A stretch of 64,000 nucleotides of DNA from a virus. The notes under the pieces are model-generated. The model ran no database searches, was not told the DNA's origin, and was given only the letters and a program-made list of their open reading frames with translations. This document shows, in pieces, positions 1 through 7,701 of the stretch. Made by a program: the position numbers and the translations under genes. Each line of letters begins with the position of its first letter. Within the stretch, counting starts at the first letter, position 1. The stretch spans positions 18,688-82,687 of the IMG/VR virus record IMGVR_UViG_3300015371_000010; one strand, 5' to 3'.

Positions 1-99
1 CTGGGTGCTCTCCTGGGTGCCGCGGCCGCCTTCACGGTGGTCGGCGTGCATGTAGTTGAAGTAGCCCTGAACAAGGTTGCCGGCATGGCCGAGAACTAG
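1..99 (+). CDS. 3' end of an upstream gene (partial)
   Basis: An open frame enters from the left edge and stops with TAG at 97-99. It gives 32 C-terminal residues, starting LGALLGAAAAFTVVG and ending MAEN. The visible part is mostly hydrophobic, so it could be a membrane segment near the C-terminus of a small membrane protein. The start lies outside the window and the protein cannot be identified. It is followed by a promoter-like sequence and does not overlap the next gene. Confidence 0.55.
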   Translation: MGALLGAAAAFTVVGVHVVEVALNKVAGMAEN

Positions 100-113
100 T
101 CCGCTCGGACCTG

Positions 114-141
114 TTGACGCCTCCTCGAACAGGTGTACGGT
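114..141 (+). promoter_or_regulatory. Putative leaderless promoter for the gene at 148
   Basis: TTGACG at 114-119, a 16-nt spacer and TACGGT at 136-141 make a sigma-70-like promoter. The -10 hexamer is followed by exactly 6 nt (CGCCAG) and then ATG at 148. Transcription would begin at or next to the start codon, and no Shine-Dalgarno sequence is seen. This favours ATG 148 over the in-frame GTG at 133, which lies inside the promoter. The same -10/6 nt/start spacing recurs at five other starts. Confidence 0.55.
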
Positions 142-147
142 CGCCAG

Positions 148-489
148 ATGCCCACCGTCTGGGTCACCGCGAACCGGAAGCGTCGAACCCGCTTCCACCG
201 CAGCCCAGACTGCCGGCAGCTGAAGAAGGCGCCTGCTCGTGGCGAGCGCCAGCCGGTCCAGGCCCTGGACCTGAACGACGTGGGCGTCCGCCCGTGCAAG
301 ACCTGCTACCCGGACGCGCCGGCGCTCAAGATCTTCAAGCCCTACTGCCACAAGTGCCGCTCCCCCTACCCCTGCCGGCACAACGGCGGGATCGAGGTCG
401 TGGACCGTCGTGGTCATCGTCGGTACGTGTGGCCGGACACCAACCAGGCACCGTACTACCGAGCGCAGGGGCTTGACTGCGTGTCGTAG
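148..489 (+). CDS. Small Cys-rich, probably zinc-binding protein
   Basis: The protein has 113 residues. The N-terminal part carries TRFHRSPDCRQLKK followed by GVRPCKTCYP. A similar Cys and C-x2-C arrangement occurs in Ada-type and other small zinc-binding domains of actinobacteria and their phages. A second cluster, CHKC then PYPCRHN, lies downstream, so two zinc sites are possible. No catalytic motif is visible. It stands alone before the replication operon, with its own promoter at 114-141 and a separate promoter after it. A nucleic-acid-binding role is an inference from the zinc-ribbon look. The start is taken from promoter spacing, not from a ribosome binding site. Confidence 0.6.
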   Translation: MPTVWVTANRKRRTRFHRSPDCRQLKKAPARGERQPVQALDLNDVGVRPCKTCYPDAPALKIFKPYCHKCRSPYPCRHNGGIEVVDRRGHRRYVWPDTNQAPYYRAQGLDCVS

Positions 490-495
490 ATGCGA

Positions 496-523
496 TTGCA
501 TCATTGCATGTAGTGCATAGTGT
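496..523 (+). promoter_or_regulatory. Putative promoter of the replication operon
   Basis: TTGCAT at 496-501, a 16-nt spacer and TAGTGT at 518-523 lie in the only sizeable non-coding gap before the helicase. The region is A/T-rich for this genome and repeats TGCAT three times. Unlike the leaderless sites, the transcript would carry a leader of about 25 nt that includes a good ribosome binding site, GAGGGAG, ahead of ATG 554. The 15-bp block ending in the -10 (TGTAGTGCATAGTGT) resembles TGTAGTGGATAGGAT at 25088-25102. Confidence 0.45.
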
Positions 524-553
524 GAAGGACGAGCACACGAGGGAGCATCCACA

Positions 554-1852
554 ATGCCCGCAGCACCTGCAGAGACCCTGTTGATCTCTGCCCTGCTCAA
601 TGGCCAGTGCGTCGGCACCGAGGTCCAGTACGGCATCACGGTCGGGGACTTCGAGGGGTACGCCGATGAGTTCAATTGGCTCACCAACTACGTGGCCACC
701 TACGGGTGCCAGCCGACCCGGGACATCTTTCGGATCAGGTTCCCCGGCTTCATCTTCTCCGAGCACATAGATGTCCGGTCAGCGGCGGAGATGGTCCATC
801 AGTCCGCCAACCGACGCCGGATCAACACCGCGATTACCGAGGCGATGGACTCGCTCCACCTGGGTGATGCGACCGCCGCGTACGACCGGCTGGTCGCTGC
901 GAAGCCGAAGCGGGCGCTGGCTCCGCCGCGTGCTCTACTCACCGACGCGGGACGACTAGAGGCCTGGGGCGACCGCCGGTTCGCCATCGAGCTGCCCTAC
1001 CCCTCGCTGCAGCGCTGGACCGGCGGGATCCGGGCCGGCAACCTCTGGTACCTGGCGGCACGGCCCCAGCAGGGCAAGAGCGCCCATCTGGCCTCGATCT
1101 GCAAGTACGCCATGCTCCAGGGCCACCGGATCCTGTTCTTCTCCCTGGAGATGAGCGAGGAGGAGGTGGTCGGCCGGTTCCATGCCGCACTGGCCACCGA
1201 GATGGGCTACCCCACGCTGACCCTGACCGCGCTCCGGGACCGGCGGGTGGAGCTGGCCAGCTACCGGAAGTTCATCGGGGAGCTCGCAGAGAAGCTGGCC
1301 GATTGTGGTGGTGGTCTAGACATCCACACGCCGGCGGACGGCAAGGTCTCCCCGAGCACGGTGGCCTCCCGGTGCGGGGAGTACGACCTGACCTGCATCG
1401 ACTACGTGGGGCTGATGGCCTCCGACGCCGGTGGCCGGGCCGTGGACGACTGGCGGGTGATGGCCACCATCTCCAACAGCCTGAAGGAGACTGCGCTGGC
1501 CCAGCCGGATGCCCGGCTGCTGGCCGCGGCCCAGATCAACCGGGAGGGCGACACCGGGAGTGCCCCTCCGAAGCTCAGAAACCTGGCTCAGAGCGACGCA
1601 CTCGGCCAGGACGGGGATGTGGTCGTCACGATGCGTGCGAAGCCGCACAACGTCGCTACCACCTTCTCCCTGGAGAAGAACAGGCATGGGGTCAGTGGGA
1701 CCTCGTTCCACACCACCTTCGACCCGGACCGAGGCGCCTACGCCGAGATCTCCGCTGACCACGCGGAGGACCTGGTGATCAACGCCGAGGAACTGGCCAT
1801 CAACCCCGGCCCGCCTGCTCTGCGGGTCATCAAGAGTGAGGACAAGCCATGA
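554..1852 (+). CDS. DnaB-like replicative helicase
   Basis: The protein has 432 residues and the RecA-fold core of DnaB helicases, which unwind the fork and recruit primase. Visible motifs are the P-loop ARPQQGKSA (about residues 168-176), FFSLEMSEEEV (about 195), the Walker B-like DYVGLM (about 283), AQINREG (about 326) and QSDALGQDGDVV (about 346), in the family order. The first P-loop glycine is alanine. The N-terminal 150 residues are short and only weakly like the DnaB N-terminal domain. The start is supported by GAGGGAG about 10 nt upstream. It heads an operon with a 48-residue protein and the primase, overlapping the former by ATGA. Confidence 0.9.
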   Translation: MPAAPAETLLISALLNGQCVGTEVQYGITVGDFEGYADEFNWLTNYVATYGCQPTRDIFRIRFPGFIFSEHIDVRSAAEMVHQSANRRRINTAITEAMDSLHLGDATAAYDRLVAAKPKRALAPPRALLTDAGRLEAWGDRRFAIELPYPSLQRWTGGIRAGNLWYLAARPQQGKSAHLASICKYAMLQGHRILFFSLEMSEEEVVGRFHAALATEMGYPTLTLTALRDRRVELASYRKFIGELAEKLADCGGGLDIHTPADGKVSPSTVASRCGEYDLTCIDYVGLMASDAGGRAVDDWRVMATISNSLKETALAQPDARLLAAAQINREGDTGSAPPKLRNLAQSDALGQDGDVVVTMRAKPHNVATTFSLEKNRHGVSGTSFHTTFDPDRGAYAEISADHAEDLVINAEELAINPGPPALRVIKSEDKP

Positions 1853-1995
1853 GTGCAGCAGCCGCCCAGACCATCGAACATGTCTGGCACCGCCCAGAGC
1901 CCCATTACTTCGAGGGGCTGAGGAACACCTGGGTCTGCAACCAGGTGAACTGCGATGGCGAGCACCACCACTACGTGCCATGTGGTCCGCGCTGA
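1849..1995 (+). CDS. Small Cys/His-containing protein between helicase and primase
   Basis: ATG 1849 overlaps the helicase stop (ATGA) and is preceded by GTGAGGA at suitable spacing. The frame gives 48 residues beginning MSAAAAQTIEHVWHRPEPHY. It carries a C-x4-C pair (WVCNQVNC) followed by three consecutive histidines, which could bind a metal. It overlaps the primase start by 16 nt, so the two are probably translationally coupled. No family is recognised. A real gene is favoured because its initiation signals are better than those of any longer primase start in the other frame. Confidence 0.55.
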   Translation: MSAAAAQTIEHVWHRPEPHYFEGLRNTWVCNQVNCDGEHHHYVPCGPR

Positions 1996-2816
1996 CCCTG
2001 TCCGAGGCGCTGCGGTACGGGAAGGGGATCGAACGGTCGTTCCTGTGCCCTGAGCACGGGGACAGCCGCCCCAGCGCCTCGGTGAACATCGCCAAGGGGG
2101 TCTGGTACTGCTACACCTGCCATGCCCATGGAGACCTGACCGGCGACGCCAAGCTGGTCGAGCCGGACTACCAGAAGATGAAGCTCTGGCTGGACAACAA
2201 GCTGAGCGAGGGCACGATCTACCCTGAGTCCTGGCTGTCTCGCTATGACGCCGGCCCGGTCCATCCCTACTGGCTGGGTCGTGTGGGGGAGGTGGCGGCT
2301 AGACACTTCCGTCTTGGGGTCGACGTGGGTGCCGAGGCCGTCACCTATCCCCTGCGCGACCCGGCTGGTCAGGTGCTGGGCGTGGTGCGTCGAGCCCTGG
2401 ACTATGACGGCCAGGGCCCCAAGTACCGCTACCCCAAGGGCCTGGACATGGGCAGCCTGCTGTTCAACTACACCCCGGCGGCTCGGAACGCGGTGGTGCT
2501 CTGTGAGGGCGCGCTGGACGCGATCGCGCTGTGGAAGGTGGGCGTGGACGCCTTCGCCATCTACGGCTCTCGACTGTCCATGGCTCAGGTCATGCTGATC
2601 AACAAGATCGATCCCGAGTACGTCTACTGCTGCTACGACATGGACAAGGCCGGCTGGCAGGCCTACAAGGACACCGCGGACGCCTTCCCCGGTCGCCTGG
2701 TGGGCCGGCTCACCTGGCCTCGGGCCTGGGGTGGGGACATCGACGAGATCGGTGAGGCGCGCCGAAAGAAAGTAGTGAATGAGCTTGTATCAACAGGACG
2801 TGCGTGCATAGCATGA
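1980..2816 (+). CDS. DnaG-type primase (CHC2 zinc finger plus Toprim)
   Basis: This 278-residue protein makes RNA primers for replication. A CHC2-type zinc site is seen at the N-terminus, FLCPEHGDSRPSAS then VWYCYTCHAHGD (about residues 19-50). The Toprim catalytic domain shows VVLCEGALDAI (about 172), with the invariant glutamate, and the acidic pair YDMDKAG (about 220). It is much shorter than bacterial DnaG and lacks the C-terminal helicase-binding domain. ATG 1980 is chosen because the zinc finger begins soon after it. The frame is open further upstream, but that stretch reads as out-of-frame helicase and the 48-residue gene. The 3' end contains the promoter for the next gene. Confidence 0.88.
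   Translation: MWSALTLSEALRYGKGIERSFLCPEHGDSRPSASVNIAKGVWYCYTCHAHGDLTGDAKLVEPDYQKMKLWLDNKLSEGTIYPESWLSRYDAGPVHPYWLGRVGEVAARHFRLGVDVGAEAVTYPLRDPAGQVLGVVRRALDYDGQGPKYRYPKGLDMGSLLFNYTPAARNAVVLCEGALDAIALWKVGVDAFAIYGSRLSMAQVMLINKIDPEYVYCCYDMDKAGWQAYKDTADAFPGRLVGRLTWPRAWGGDIDEIGEARRKKVVNELVSTGRACIA
2785..2814 (+). promoter_or_regulatory. Putative leaderless promoter for the gene at 2821
   Basis: TTGTAT at 2785-2790, an 18-nt spacer and TAGCAT at 2809-2814 sit inside the last codons of the primase. TAGCAT is followed by exactly 6 nt (GAGCAC) and then ATG 2821. No Shine-Dalgarno sequence precedes this ATG. The hexamer is identical to those before the genes at 14416 and 44329. Confidence 0.5.
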
Positions 2817-2820
2817 GCAC

Positions 2821-3204
2821 ATGACCCAGCCAGACCTACTCGTGGCGCAGTACCTGAACGCCAAGACCGAGTACGACAAGGCCAAGGCCCACTACGAGGA
2901 CCTGCAGGCCCAGGTGACCAAGCAGATGGAGGCAGACCACCGGAAGCGCTACAAGTGGAACCAGCAGGGCAAGGTCTGCACGCTCACCTTCGTGCAGCAG
3001 CACCAGACCGACATCGATGAGCCAGGGCTGCGCAAGGCCCTGACCGCCAAGGTCTTCGATCGCTACACCAAGCGGGTGCTGGACCGAAAGGCGATGGAAC
3101 TGGCCATGGACACCGGCGAGGTCGACCCGGTCACGGTCAGCCGGTTCGTGGCCACGCGGCCCAAGAAGCCATTCCTGACCTACACCGAGAAGGAGGCGGA
3201 GTGA
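2821..3204 (+). CDS. Hypothetical protein with N-terminal coiled coil
   Basis: The protein has 127 residues. The first 40 are charged and helical (AKTEYDKAKAHYEDLQAQ), typical of a coiled coil. The remainder is mixed alpha/beta and basic, ending in KPFLTYTEKEAE. No catalytic motif is visible and the family is not recognised. Its place between primase and a run of small DNA-binding proteins suggests a replication or recombination accessory, an inference from position only. Initiation appears leaderless. The next gene starts at GTG 3201, overlapping its stop by GTGA. Confidence 0.65.
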   Translation: MTQPDLLVAQYLNAKTEYDKAKAHYEDLQAQVTKQMEADHRKRYKWNQQGKVCTLTFVQQHQTDIDEPGLRKALTAKVFDRYTKRVLDRKAMELAMDTGEVDPVTVSRFVATRPKKPFLTYTEKEAE

Positions 3205-3500
3205 AGATCGTCGACAGCAAGGAGATCAAGCGGAAGCCGAAGGTCTCTCCGGCCTCTCGGATGATCGAGGCCCTGCCGGCCGACCTGTTCTCGGCGCGCC
3301 AGGTGGCCGATCACTTCGGCGTGAACATCGAGACCATCCGCCGGCTGGCCAGGGCCAAGGACAGCGATGGCAACCCCAAGTTCACCGCGCCGTCCAAGGC
3401 GGCCAAGAACGGAGATCTGGTCGTCTGGGTCTACACCCAGGACGACATCGATGAGCTCGCAGAGTACTTCGGAGAGAAGGCGAGGAAGGTGAGGAAGTAG
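3201..3500 (+). CDS. Helix-turn-helix (MerR-like) DNA-binding protein
   Basis: The protein has 99 residues. Residues about 29-45 (LFSARQVADHFGVNIETIRR) form a MerR/excisionase-type winged helix-turn-helix. It continues with LARAKDSDG and a VVWVYTQDDIDELAEYF segment, the wing and following helix of such domains. There is no effector or dimerisation domain, as in excisionase-like small regulators. GTG 3201 overlaps the preceding stop and the 3' end abuts the next start (TAGTG), so it is an operon member. The target is unknown. With no integrase in view, a regulatory role is more likely than excision. Confidence 0.7.
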   Translation: MKIVDSKEIKRKPKVSPASRMIEALPADLFSARQVADHFGVNIETIRRLARAKDSDGNPKFTAPSKAAKNGDLVVWVYTQDDIDELAEYFGEKARKVRK

Positions 3501-3745
3501 TGCCAGATGTGATCAAGAAGGGAATGAAGGCATACGAGTTGTTCGAGGGAGACCAGATCACCGTGGGAATCACCGCAGAGATCTCAGTCGGTCGCGACAA
3601 GTCGTGGTGCAAGTACGAGGCGACAACCAAGCTTCGCAGTGGTGAGAGAGCAGAAGACGCCAGGACACGGGCCATCGGCCACGTCAACGAGAGCGTGATG
3701 GAAGTAGTAGCCACAACAGTTGAGACGCAGAGGAGCTACAAGTGA
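3500..3745 (+). CDS. Hypothetical protein in the replication operon
   Basis: This 81-residue protein starts at GTG 3500 within the previous stop (TAGTG). It reads as a compact alpha/beta fold: beta-rich DQITVGITAEISVGR, then KSWCKYEATTKL, then a helical, charged C-terminus. The pattern is compatible with a small nucleic-acid- or partner-binding protein, but no family is recognised. It is directly coupled to the probable ssDNA-binding gene (GTGA overlap at 3742), so a replication role is a reasonable guess. Confidence 0.6.
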   Translation: MPDVIKKGMKAYELFEGDQITVGITAEISVGRDKSWCKYEATTKLRSGERAEDARTRAIGHVNESVMEVVATTVETQRSYK

Positions 3746-4542
3746 GGTTCGGCAAGAGCAAGACGGAGGCGGCCGAAGAGCCTGGCCGCGGTGGCGGTGG
3801 GGACTTCATCCGCTACCTCAAGGATGGATCCACGACCTTCCGGATCCTGCAGGAGCAGGACGAGTGGGTCTACTTCTGGGAGCACTTCTCCCCGGCCGGG
3901 TTCTCCTTCCCGTGCCCGCGCAGCGCTGACGACCCGGTGGAGATGTGCCCGGGCTGCTCCAGCGACAACGACAAGATGCGCAAGGCGGGCCGGAAGATCG
4001 CCTTCAACGTGCTGCACAGCGTGAACGGCAACGAGTACATCGACGCCTTCAAGGTGGGCCCGATGGTCGCGGACAAGCTGGAGAACCGGATCAAGCGGTA
4101 CGACACCATCACCGACCGGGACTACACGATCACCAAGTACAAGACCGGCAACGACCGCTGGGACTTCGACGTGGAGGGTGCCACGCCCACCCCGATCGAC
4201 CTGCGCAAGGAGGAGTGGAAGGACATCGAGGCGATGCTCCAGCAGGCCTGGGACGACGCCTGGGGTGACCCGGAGGCGGCTGAGCGCAACAAGGCGGCTG
4301 CTGAGATGCAGACCGCTCGCCCGCGCGCCACGATCGCGCCGGCGCCGAAGCGGGTGGCACCGAAGGAGGTTGCTCCCGAGGAGCCCCCTTTTGAGGAGAA
4401 GTCCTACCGAGAGGAGGACCTGCGGGCCATGGAGCTCCCCAAGTTGGTGGAGACGATCCGGGCCGACATGAAGGTGACCCCGCCGGAGACCCTCAAGACC
4501 AGCGATGAAGTGGTTGACTGGCTGATGGCCCTGCAGGGCTGA
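3742..4542 (+). CDS. Probable phage single-stranded DNA-binding protein
   Basis: The protein has 266 residues. The N-terminal part (FIRYLKDGSTTFRILQEQDEW) and a zinc-like cluster C58, C69-x2-C72 (PCPRSADDPVEMCPGC) precede a beta-rich core (YIDAFKVGP, DYTITKYKTG, WDFDVEG). This is the layout of gp32-like phage ssDNA-binding proteins. The C-terminal third is Pro/Ala-rich then acidic and ends DEVVDWLMALQG, comparable to the acidic partner-recruiting tails of ssDNA-binding proteins. It lies directly before the polymerase, the usual neighbourhood. The start is GTG 3742, overlapping the preceding stop. The assignment rests on fold-level similarity and context, so it is moderate. Confidence 0.6.
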   Translation: MRFGKSKTEAAEEPGRGGGGDFIRYLKDGSTTFRILQEQDEWVYFWEHFSPAGFSFPCPRSADDPVEMCPGCSSDNDKMRKAGRKIAFNVLHSVNGNEYIDAFKVGPMVADKLENRIKRYDTITDRDYTITKYKTGNDRWDFDVEGATPTPIDLRKEEWKDIEAMLQQAWDDAWGDPEAAERNKAAAEMQTARPRATIAPAPKRVAPKEVAPEEPPFEEKSYREEDLRAMELPKLVETIRADMKVTPPETLKTSDEVVDWLMALQG

Positions 4543-4545
4543 GAC

Positions 4546-4588
4546 GTGGGTGGGGCCGGCGACTGATCCCCCGGCCGACCCCACTCAC
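4546..4588 (+). terminator. Strong stem-loop between SSB-like gene and polymerase
   Basis: GTGGGTGGGGCCGG pairs with CCGGCCGACCCCACTCAC with one wobble and one mismatch, giving a long G+C-rich hairpin 4 nt after the stop codon. No T-run follows, so it may be a weak terminator, a processing site or an mRNA stabiliser. The polymerase begins 32 nt later with its own ribosome binding site (AGGACA). Confidence 0.45.
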
Positions 4589-4619
4589 CATTACCCAACG
4601 ATCTACTAGGACACGGGTT

Positions 4620-7373
4620 ATGAAGATCATCCCTGCGCAGCGGCCCTGGCGTATCGAGCCCACGGTCACCGATGCCAAGTTCTGGCACCTGCACGCGCAC
4701 AGCCGGTACTCCTACAACGACGCGATGAGCCACGTCGAGGCGATGGTCAGGCAGGTCGCCGGCTACGGGCAGCCGGCGCTGGCGATCACCGACCACGGCA
4801 ACATGGCGGCCAGTGTGGAGCTGTACCAGGCCTGCCAGCGCTACGGCATCAAGCCGTTCCCGGGCTCCGAGTTGTACTTCGTGCCCGAGACCGCCCAGTA
4901 CCGGGCGGACCGGGCCACCAAGGACCTGAAGTCGACCATGTACCACCTGGGCGTGGTGGCCTACACCAGCGTCGGCTACGAGAACCTGGTCCGGCTGAGC
5001 ACCAACAGCCACAAGAATCATCACTGGAAGCCGCTTGTCGACTACCAGATGTTGGCCCAGATGGCGGAGGATGGTCACACCGAAGGGCTAGCGGTCACCA
5101 CCGGTTGCTACTACGGGTACCTGGCGCAGACATTGCTGGCTCAGGGCGAGGAGCCGGCGTTGCAGTTCTTGCACACGCTGTCCTCCTGGTTCCCGGACGG
5201 CGTCTACGTCGAGGTGCAGAACCACCACATCACCCACGACGAAGGCAGCACCGATGACCAACTGGCCGATGCGTTGGTCGGACTGGCGGACCAAGCGGGC
5301 CTCCCGGTCGTCCTCACGCAGGACTCGCACTACCTGGCGCCCGAGGACCGCGCGGACCATGACGGGCTCAAGAGGCTGGTTTCTTTCGGACCCGATCCCG
5401 ATGACGCGGTATTCCCAGGAGACGGCTTTCATCTGTGTGATGCCCAGTGGATCGCCCAGCACCACGGTCACCGTCGCCTTGCCCGAGGCATGGAGGGACT
5501 CGCAGATCTCCTCGGCCGGCATCGGCTCGGGATACCTGTACTTGACTCTTATTCGTACGCCGTCCCCGAAGTTGTAGCCGACCCGCAGCGGGCCATGGTG
5601 AGCCGGGCCCAGGCGGCGTTGGAGGGCATGTGGGCGCCCAAGGACCCACCGCCGCGGTACCAGGCCAAGCTGAACGAGGAGATCGAGGTCATCGAGGCCT
5701 CGGGAATGGCCGGCTACCTGATGCTGGTCTGCCAGGTCACCGACTGGCTACGCGGCCAGGACATCATGTTCCAGACCCGAGGCAGTGCGGCCGGCTCCAT
5801 GGTCTGCTGGCTGCTGGGCATCTCGAACGTGGATCCGATCAAGTGGAACCTTCGCTTCGAGCGGTTCCTGAGCAAGGATCGCACCAAGCCCCCGGACGTG
5901 GACTTGGACGTGGCCCACGACCGTCGCGACGAGCTCATCGAGATGCTCAACCTCAGATTCACTGCTCATCAGATCGGGTCGTGGGCCACTTACTCCCTGA
6001 ATGACACCGAGGACGAGTTCGGCGACACCCAGCGAGGGTCTCTGCGTGTCCGGTACTTCACTGCAGCAGGAAAGAAGGACGAGGGGGCCACCTCCTGGGG
6101 TGAGGTTCCTGCAGAGGACAAGGCCATGTTGTCGTCGCTCTCCGATCGCCACCTCTACAAGGGTATGGGCACGAATGCCGCCGGAATAGTACTCACCAGT
6201 ACCCAGGCGGAGTTCGACCGACTCGTGCCGATGGCGCATATGACCCGGCCTGGGGGCAAGACCGGGCTGGTCACCCAGTACTCCAAGGACCAGATCGAGG
6301 CGCTGGGCCTGGTCAAGCTGGATGCCCTCGGGCTGAAGACCATGACGGTGCTGGACCGCACCATGCGGCTGCTGAACCTGGACCTGGCCCGGATCAACGA
6401 CATCACCTACAAGGACCAGCCCACCTACCAGCTGATCCGCTCGGGCAGCACCGAGGGCATCTTTCAGCTGGAGGGCCGCTCCACGATGTGGGGGCTGCGG
6501 GACCTGAAGCCGACCAGCATCAAGGACGTGATCGCGGCCATGGCGCTGTTCCGGCCGGCGACCATGAACACCGGTGCGACCAGGGCGTTCATCGCGCGCA
6601 AGCATCGTCAGCAGGCCCTGCCGCTGCGGCATCAGCTGATCATGGCGGTCACCAAGGACACCAACGGGATCATGCTCTACCAGGAGCAGGTGATCGACCT
6701 GCTGCGTGGGCTGGGCATGGACGCGGACAACCTGACCATCTTCCTCAAGGCGGTCAAGGCCTCGAACAAGGACATCGGCAGCGCTGGTGCGGTGATCGAG
6801 ACCTACCAGGAGTGGATCCGCAACGCCTGTGAGGCCGTGGGCATGAGTCAGCTGGACCAGCAGTACCTCCACGACGCCATCGCCGGCTTCAGCGAGTACG
6901 GCTTCAACCGTGCCCACGCGACGGTGTATGGGATCACTGCGTACCGGATGGCGTACCTCGCTGCACGGCACCCACTGGAGTTCCACACCGCGCTGTTGGG
7001 CGTGGCCAGTGGTGGCGAGGCCAAGAAGGAGGACCGGTACCTGAGAGCAACCCGTCGGAGGCAGATTCGGGTGCTGGCTCCGGACATCAACGTCTCGGGA
7101 GCCACCTACTCCATCGACGCTGCTCGCGGGGCCATCCGCAAAGGGCTGCAAAGCATAGACGGCGTGGGATCGATCTCCGCGGCGCGTCTGGAGGCCTTGC
7201 AACCCTTCACTGATCTTGACGACCTGGTCGCCAAGGCGGCTGAGCATCACATCTCTGGGTTCAAGGAGTATGACGGCACTCTCGATTCCCTTACTGGGAT
7301 CTTAGGCAAGCTCCACGCCTCTGGGTGCCTAACCAGGCTGACCAATGTGAGGAGGATCGATGCACAGATGTGA
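4620..7373 (+). CDS. DNA polymerase III alpha subunit (DnaE-like) with PHP domain
   Basis: This 917-residue C-family replicative polymerase begins with a PHP domain: HLHAHSRYS (about residue 23), TDHGNM (about 57) and GSELY (about 82). The retained histidines suggest an active PHP proofreading nuclease. The polymerase core has GSAAGSMVCWLLG (about 389), FERFL, PPDVDLDV (about 424, two catalytic aspartates) and KLDALGLKTMT (about 568, third aspartate). GIFQLEGRS and the helical YQEQVIDLLRGLG region follow. A helix-hairpin-helix-like GLQSIDGVGSISAARL lies near the C-terminus. It is about 250 residues shorter than E. coli DnaE and lacks the OB and tau-binding parts. The start is supported by AGGA 10 nt upstream. 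Confidence 0.93.
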   Translation: MKIIPAQRPWRIEPTVTDAKFWHLHAHSRYSYNDAMSHVEAMVRQVAGYGQPALAITDHGNMAASVELYQACQRYGIKPFPGSELYFVPETAQYRADRATKDLKSTMYHLGVVAYTSVGYENLVRLSTNSHKNHHWKPLVDYQMLAQMAEDGHTEGLAVTTGCYYGYLAQTLLAQGEEPALQFLHTLSSWFPDGVYVEVQNHHITHDEGSTDDQLADALVGLADQAGLPVVLTQDSHYLAPEDRADHDGLKRLVSFGPDPDDAVFPGDGFHLCDAQWIAQHHGHRRLARGMEGLADLLGRHRLGIPVLDSYSYAVPEVVADPQRAMVSRAQAALEGMWAPKDPPPRYQAKLNEEIEVIEASGMAGYLMLVCQVTDWLRGQDIMFQTRGSAAGSMVCWLLGISNVDPIKWNLRFERFLSKDRTKPPDVDLDVAHDRRDELIEMLNLRFTAHQIGSWATYSLNDTEDEFGDTQRGSLRVRYFTAAGKKDEGATSWGEVPAEDKAMLSSLSDRHLYKGMGTNAAGIVLTSTQAEFDRLVPMAHMTRPGGKTGLVTQYSKDQIEALGLVKLDALGLKTMTVLDRTMRLLNLDLARINDITYKDQPTYQLIRSGSTEGIFQLEGRSTMWGLRDLKPTSIKDVIAAMALFRPATMNTGATRAFIARKHRQQALPLRHQLIMAVTKDTNGIMLYQEQVIDLLRGLGMDADNLTIFLKAVKASNKDIGSAGAVIETYQEWIRNACEAVGMSQLDQQYLHDAIAGFSEYGFNRAHATVYGITAYRMAYLAARHPLEFHTALLGVASGGEAKKEDRYLRATRRRQIRVLAPDINVSGATYSIDAARGAIRKGLQSIDGVGSISAARLEALQPFTDLDDLVAKAAEHHISGFKEYDGTLDSLTGILGKLHASGCLTRLTNVRRIDAQM

Positions 7374-7701
7374 GGCGTTGGTGGGGATGACCAACGTGAT
7401 CAGCAACCGGACCATCTACGTGCCGTGCGGTCGGGTGGACGCCGAGCTGCACCACAAGGTGACCAGGGCGCGGGGTGGATTGATCCTGGACCAGTCCGGT
7501 GAGACCTACCACCACATGTACCTGTGCCGGCACCACCACAACGTTGCGCATGACGCACCAGCGTTCGAGAACGGCCTGCTGATCCGGGGCACGGTGATCA
7601 CCGGTGCCGATGGTCGGCCGTTGTACTCCGGGCCCGATGAGTACCTCACCGAGCACTACGGGAGACGAGATGCGATTCGCGGACACGACCAAGCTAGTTG
7701 A
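7360..7701 (+). CDS. HNH endonuclease-like protein
   Basis: This 113-residue protein starts 14 nt inside the polymerase with GGAGG at good spacing. The core LHHKVTRARGG followed by YLCRHHHNVAHD matches the HNH nuclease pattern (His-His, then C-x2-H-H). Additional cysteines (HRC, YVPCG) could complete a zinc site. HNH proteins are metal-dependent DNA nucleases; in phages they include packaging nucleases, homing nucleases and recombination enzymes. Here it lies between the polymerase and a Cas4-like exonuclease, so DNA processing is more likely than homing. The last 32 nt overlap the exonuclease gene. Confidence 0.75.
   Translation: MHRCEALVGMTNVISNRTIYVPCGRVDAELHHKVTRARGGLILDQSGETYHHMYLCRHHHNVAHDAPAFENGLLIRGTVITGADGRPLYSGPDEYLTEHYGRRDAIRGHDQAS

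Noticed and set aside
133-147. GTG 133 as the start of the first complete gene.
   Set aside because: It overlaps the -10 hexamer TACGGT and has no ribosome binding site. ATG 148 has the leaderless spacing.
1836-1979. Extension of the primase N-terminus upstream of ATG 1980.
   Set aside because: The added residues are an out-of-frame reading of the helicase end and the 48-residue gene. The primase domain begins just after 1980.
7360-7701. HNH gene as a homing endonuclease insertion.
   Set aside because: It overlaps both neighbours with ordinary operon coupling and the polymerase gene is not interrupted, so free-standing homing is less likely than a resident nuclease.
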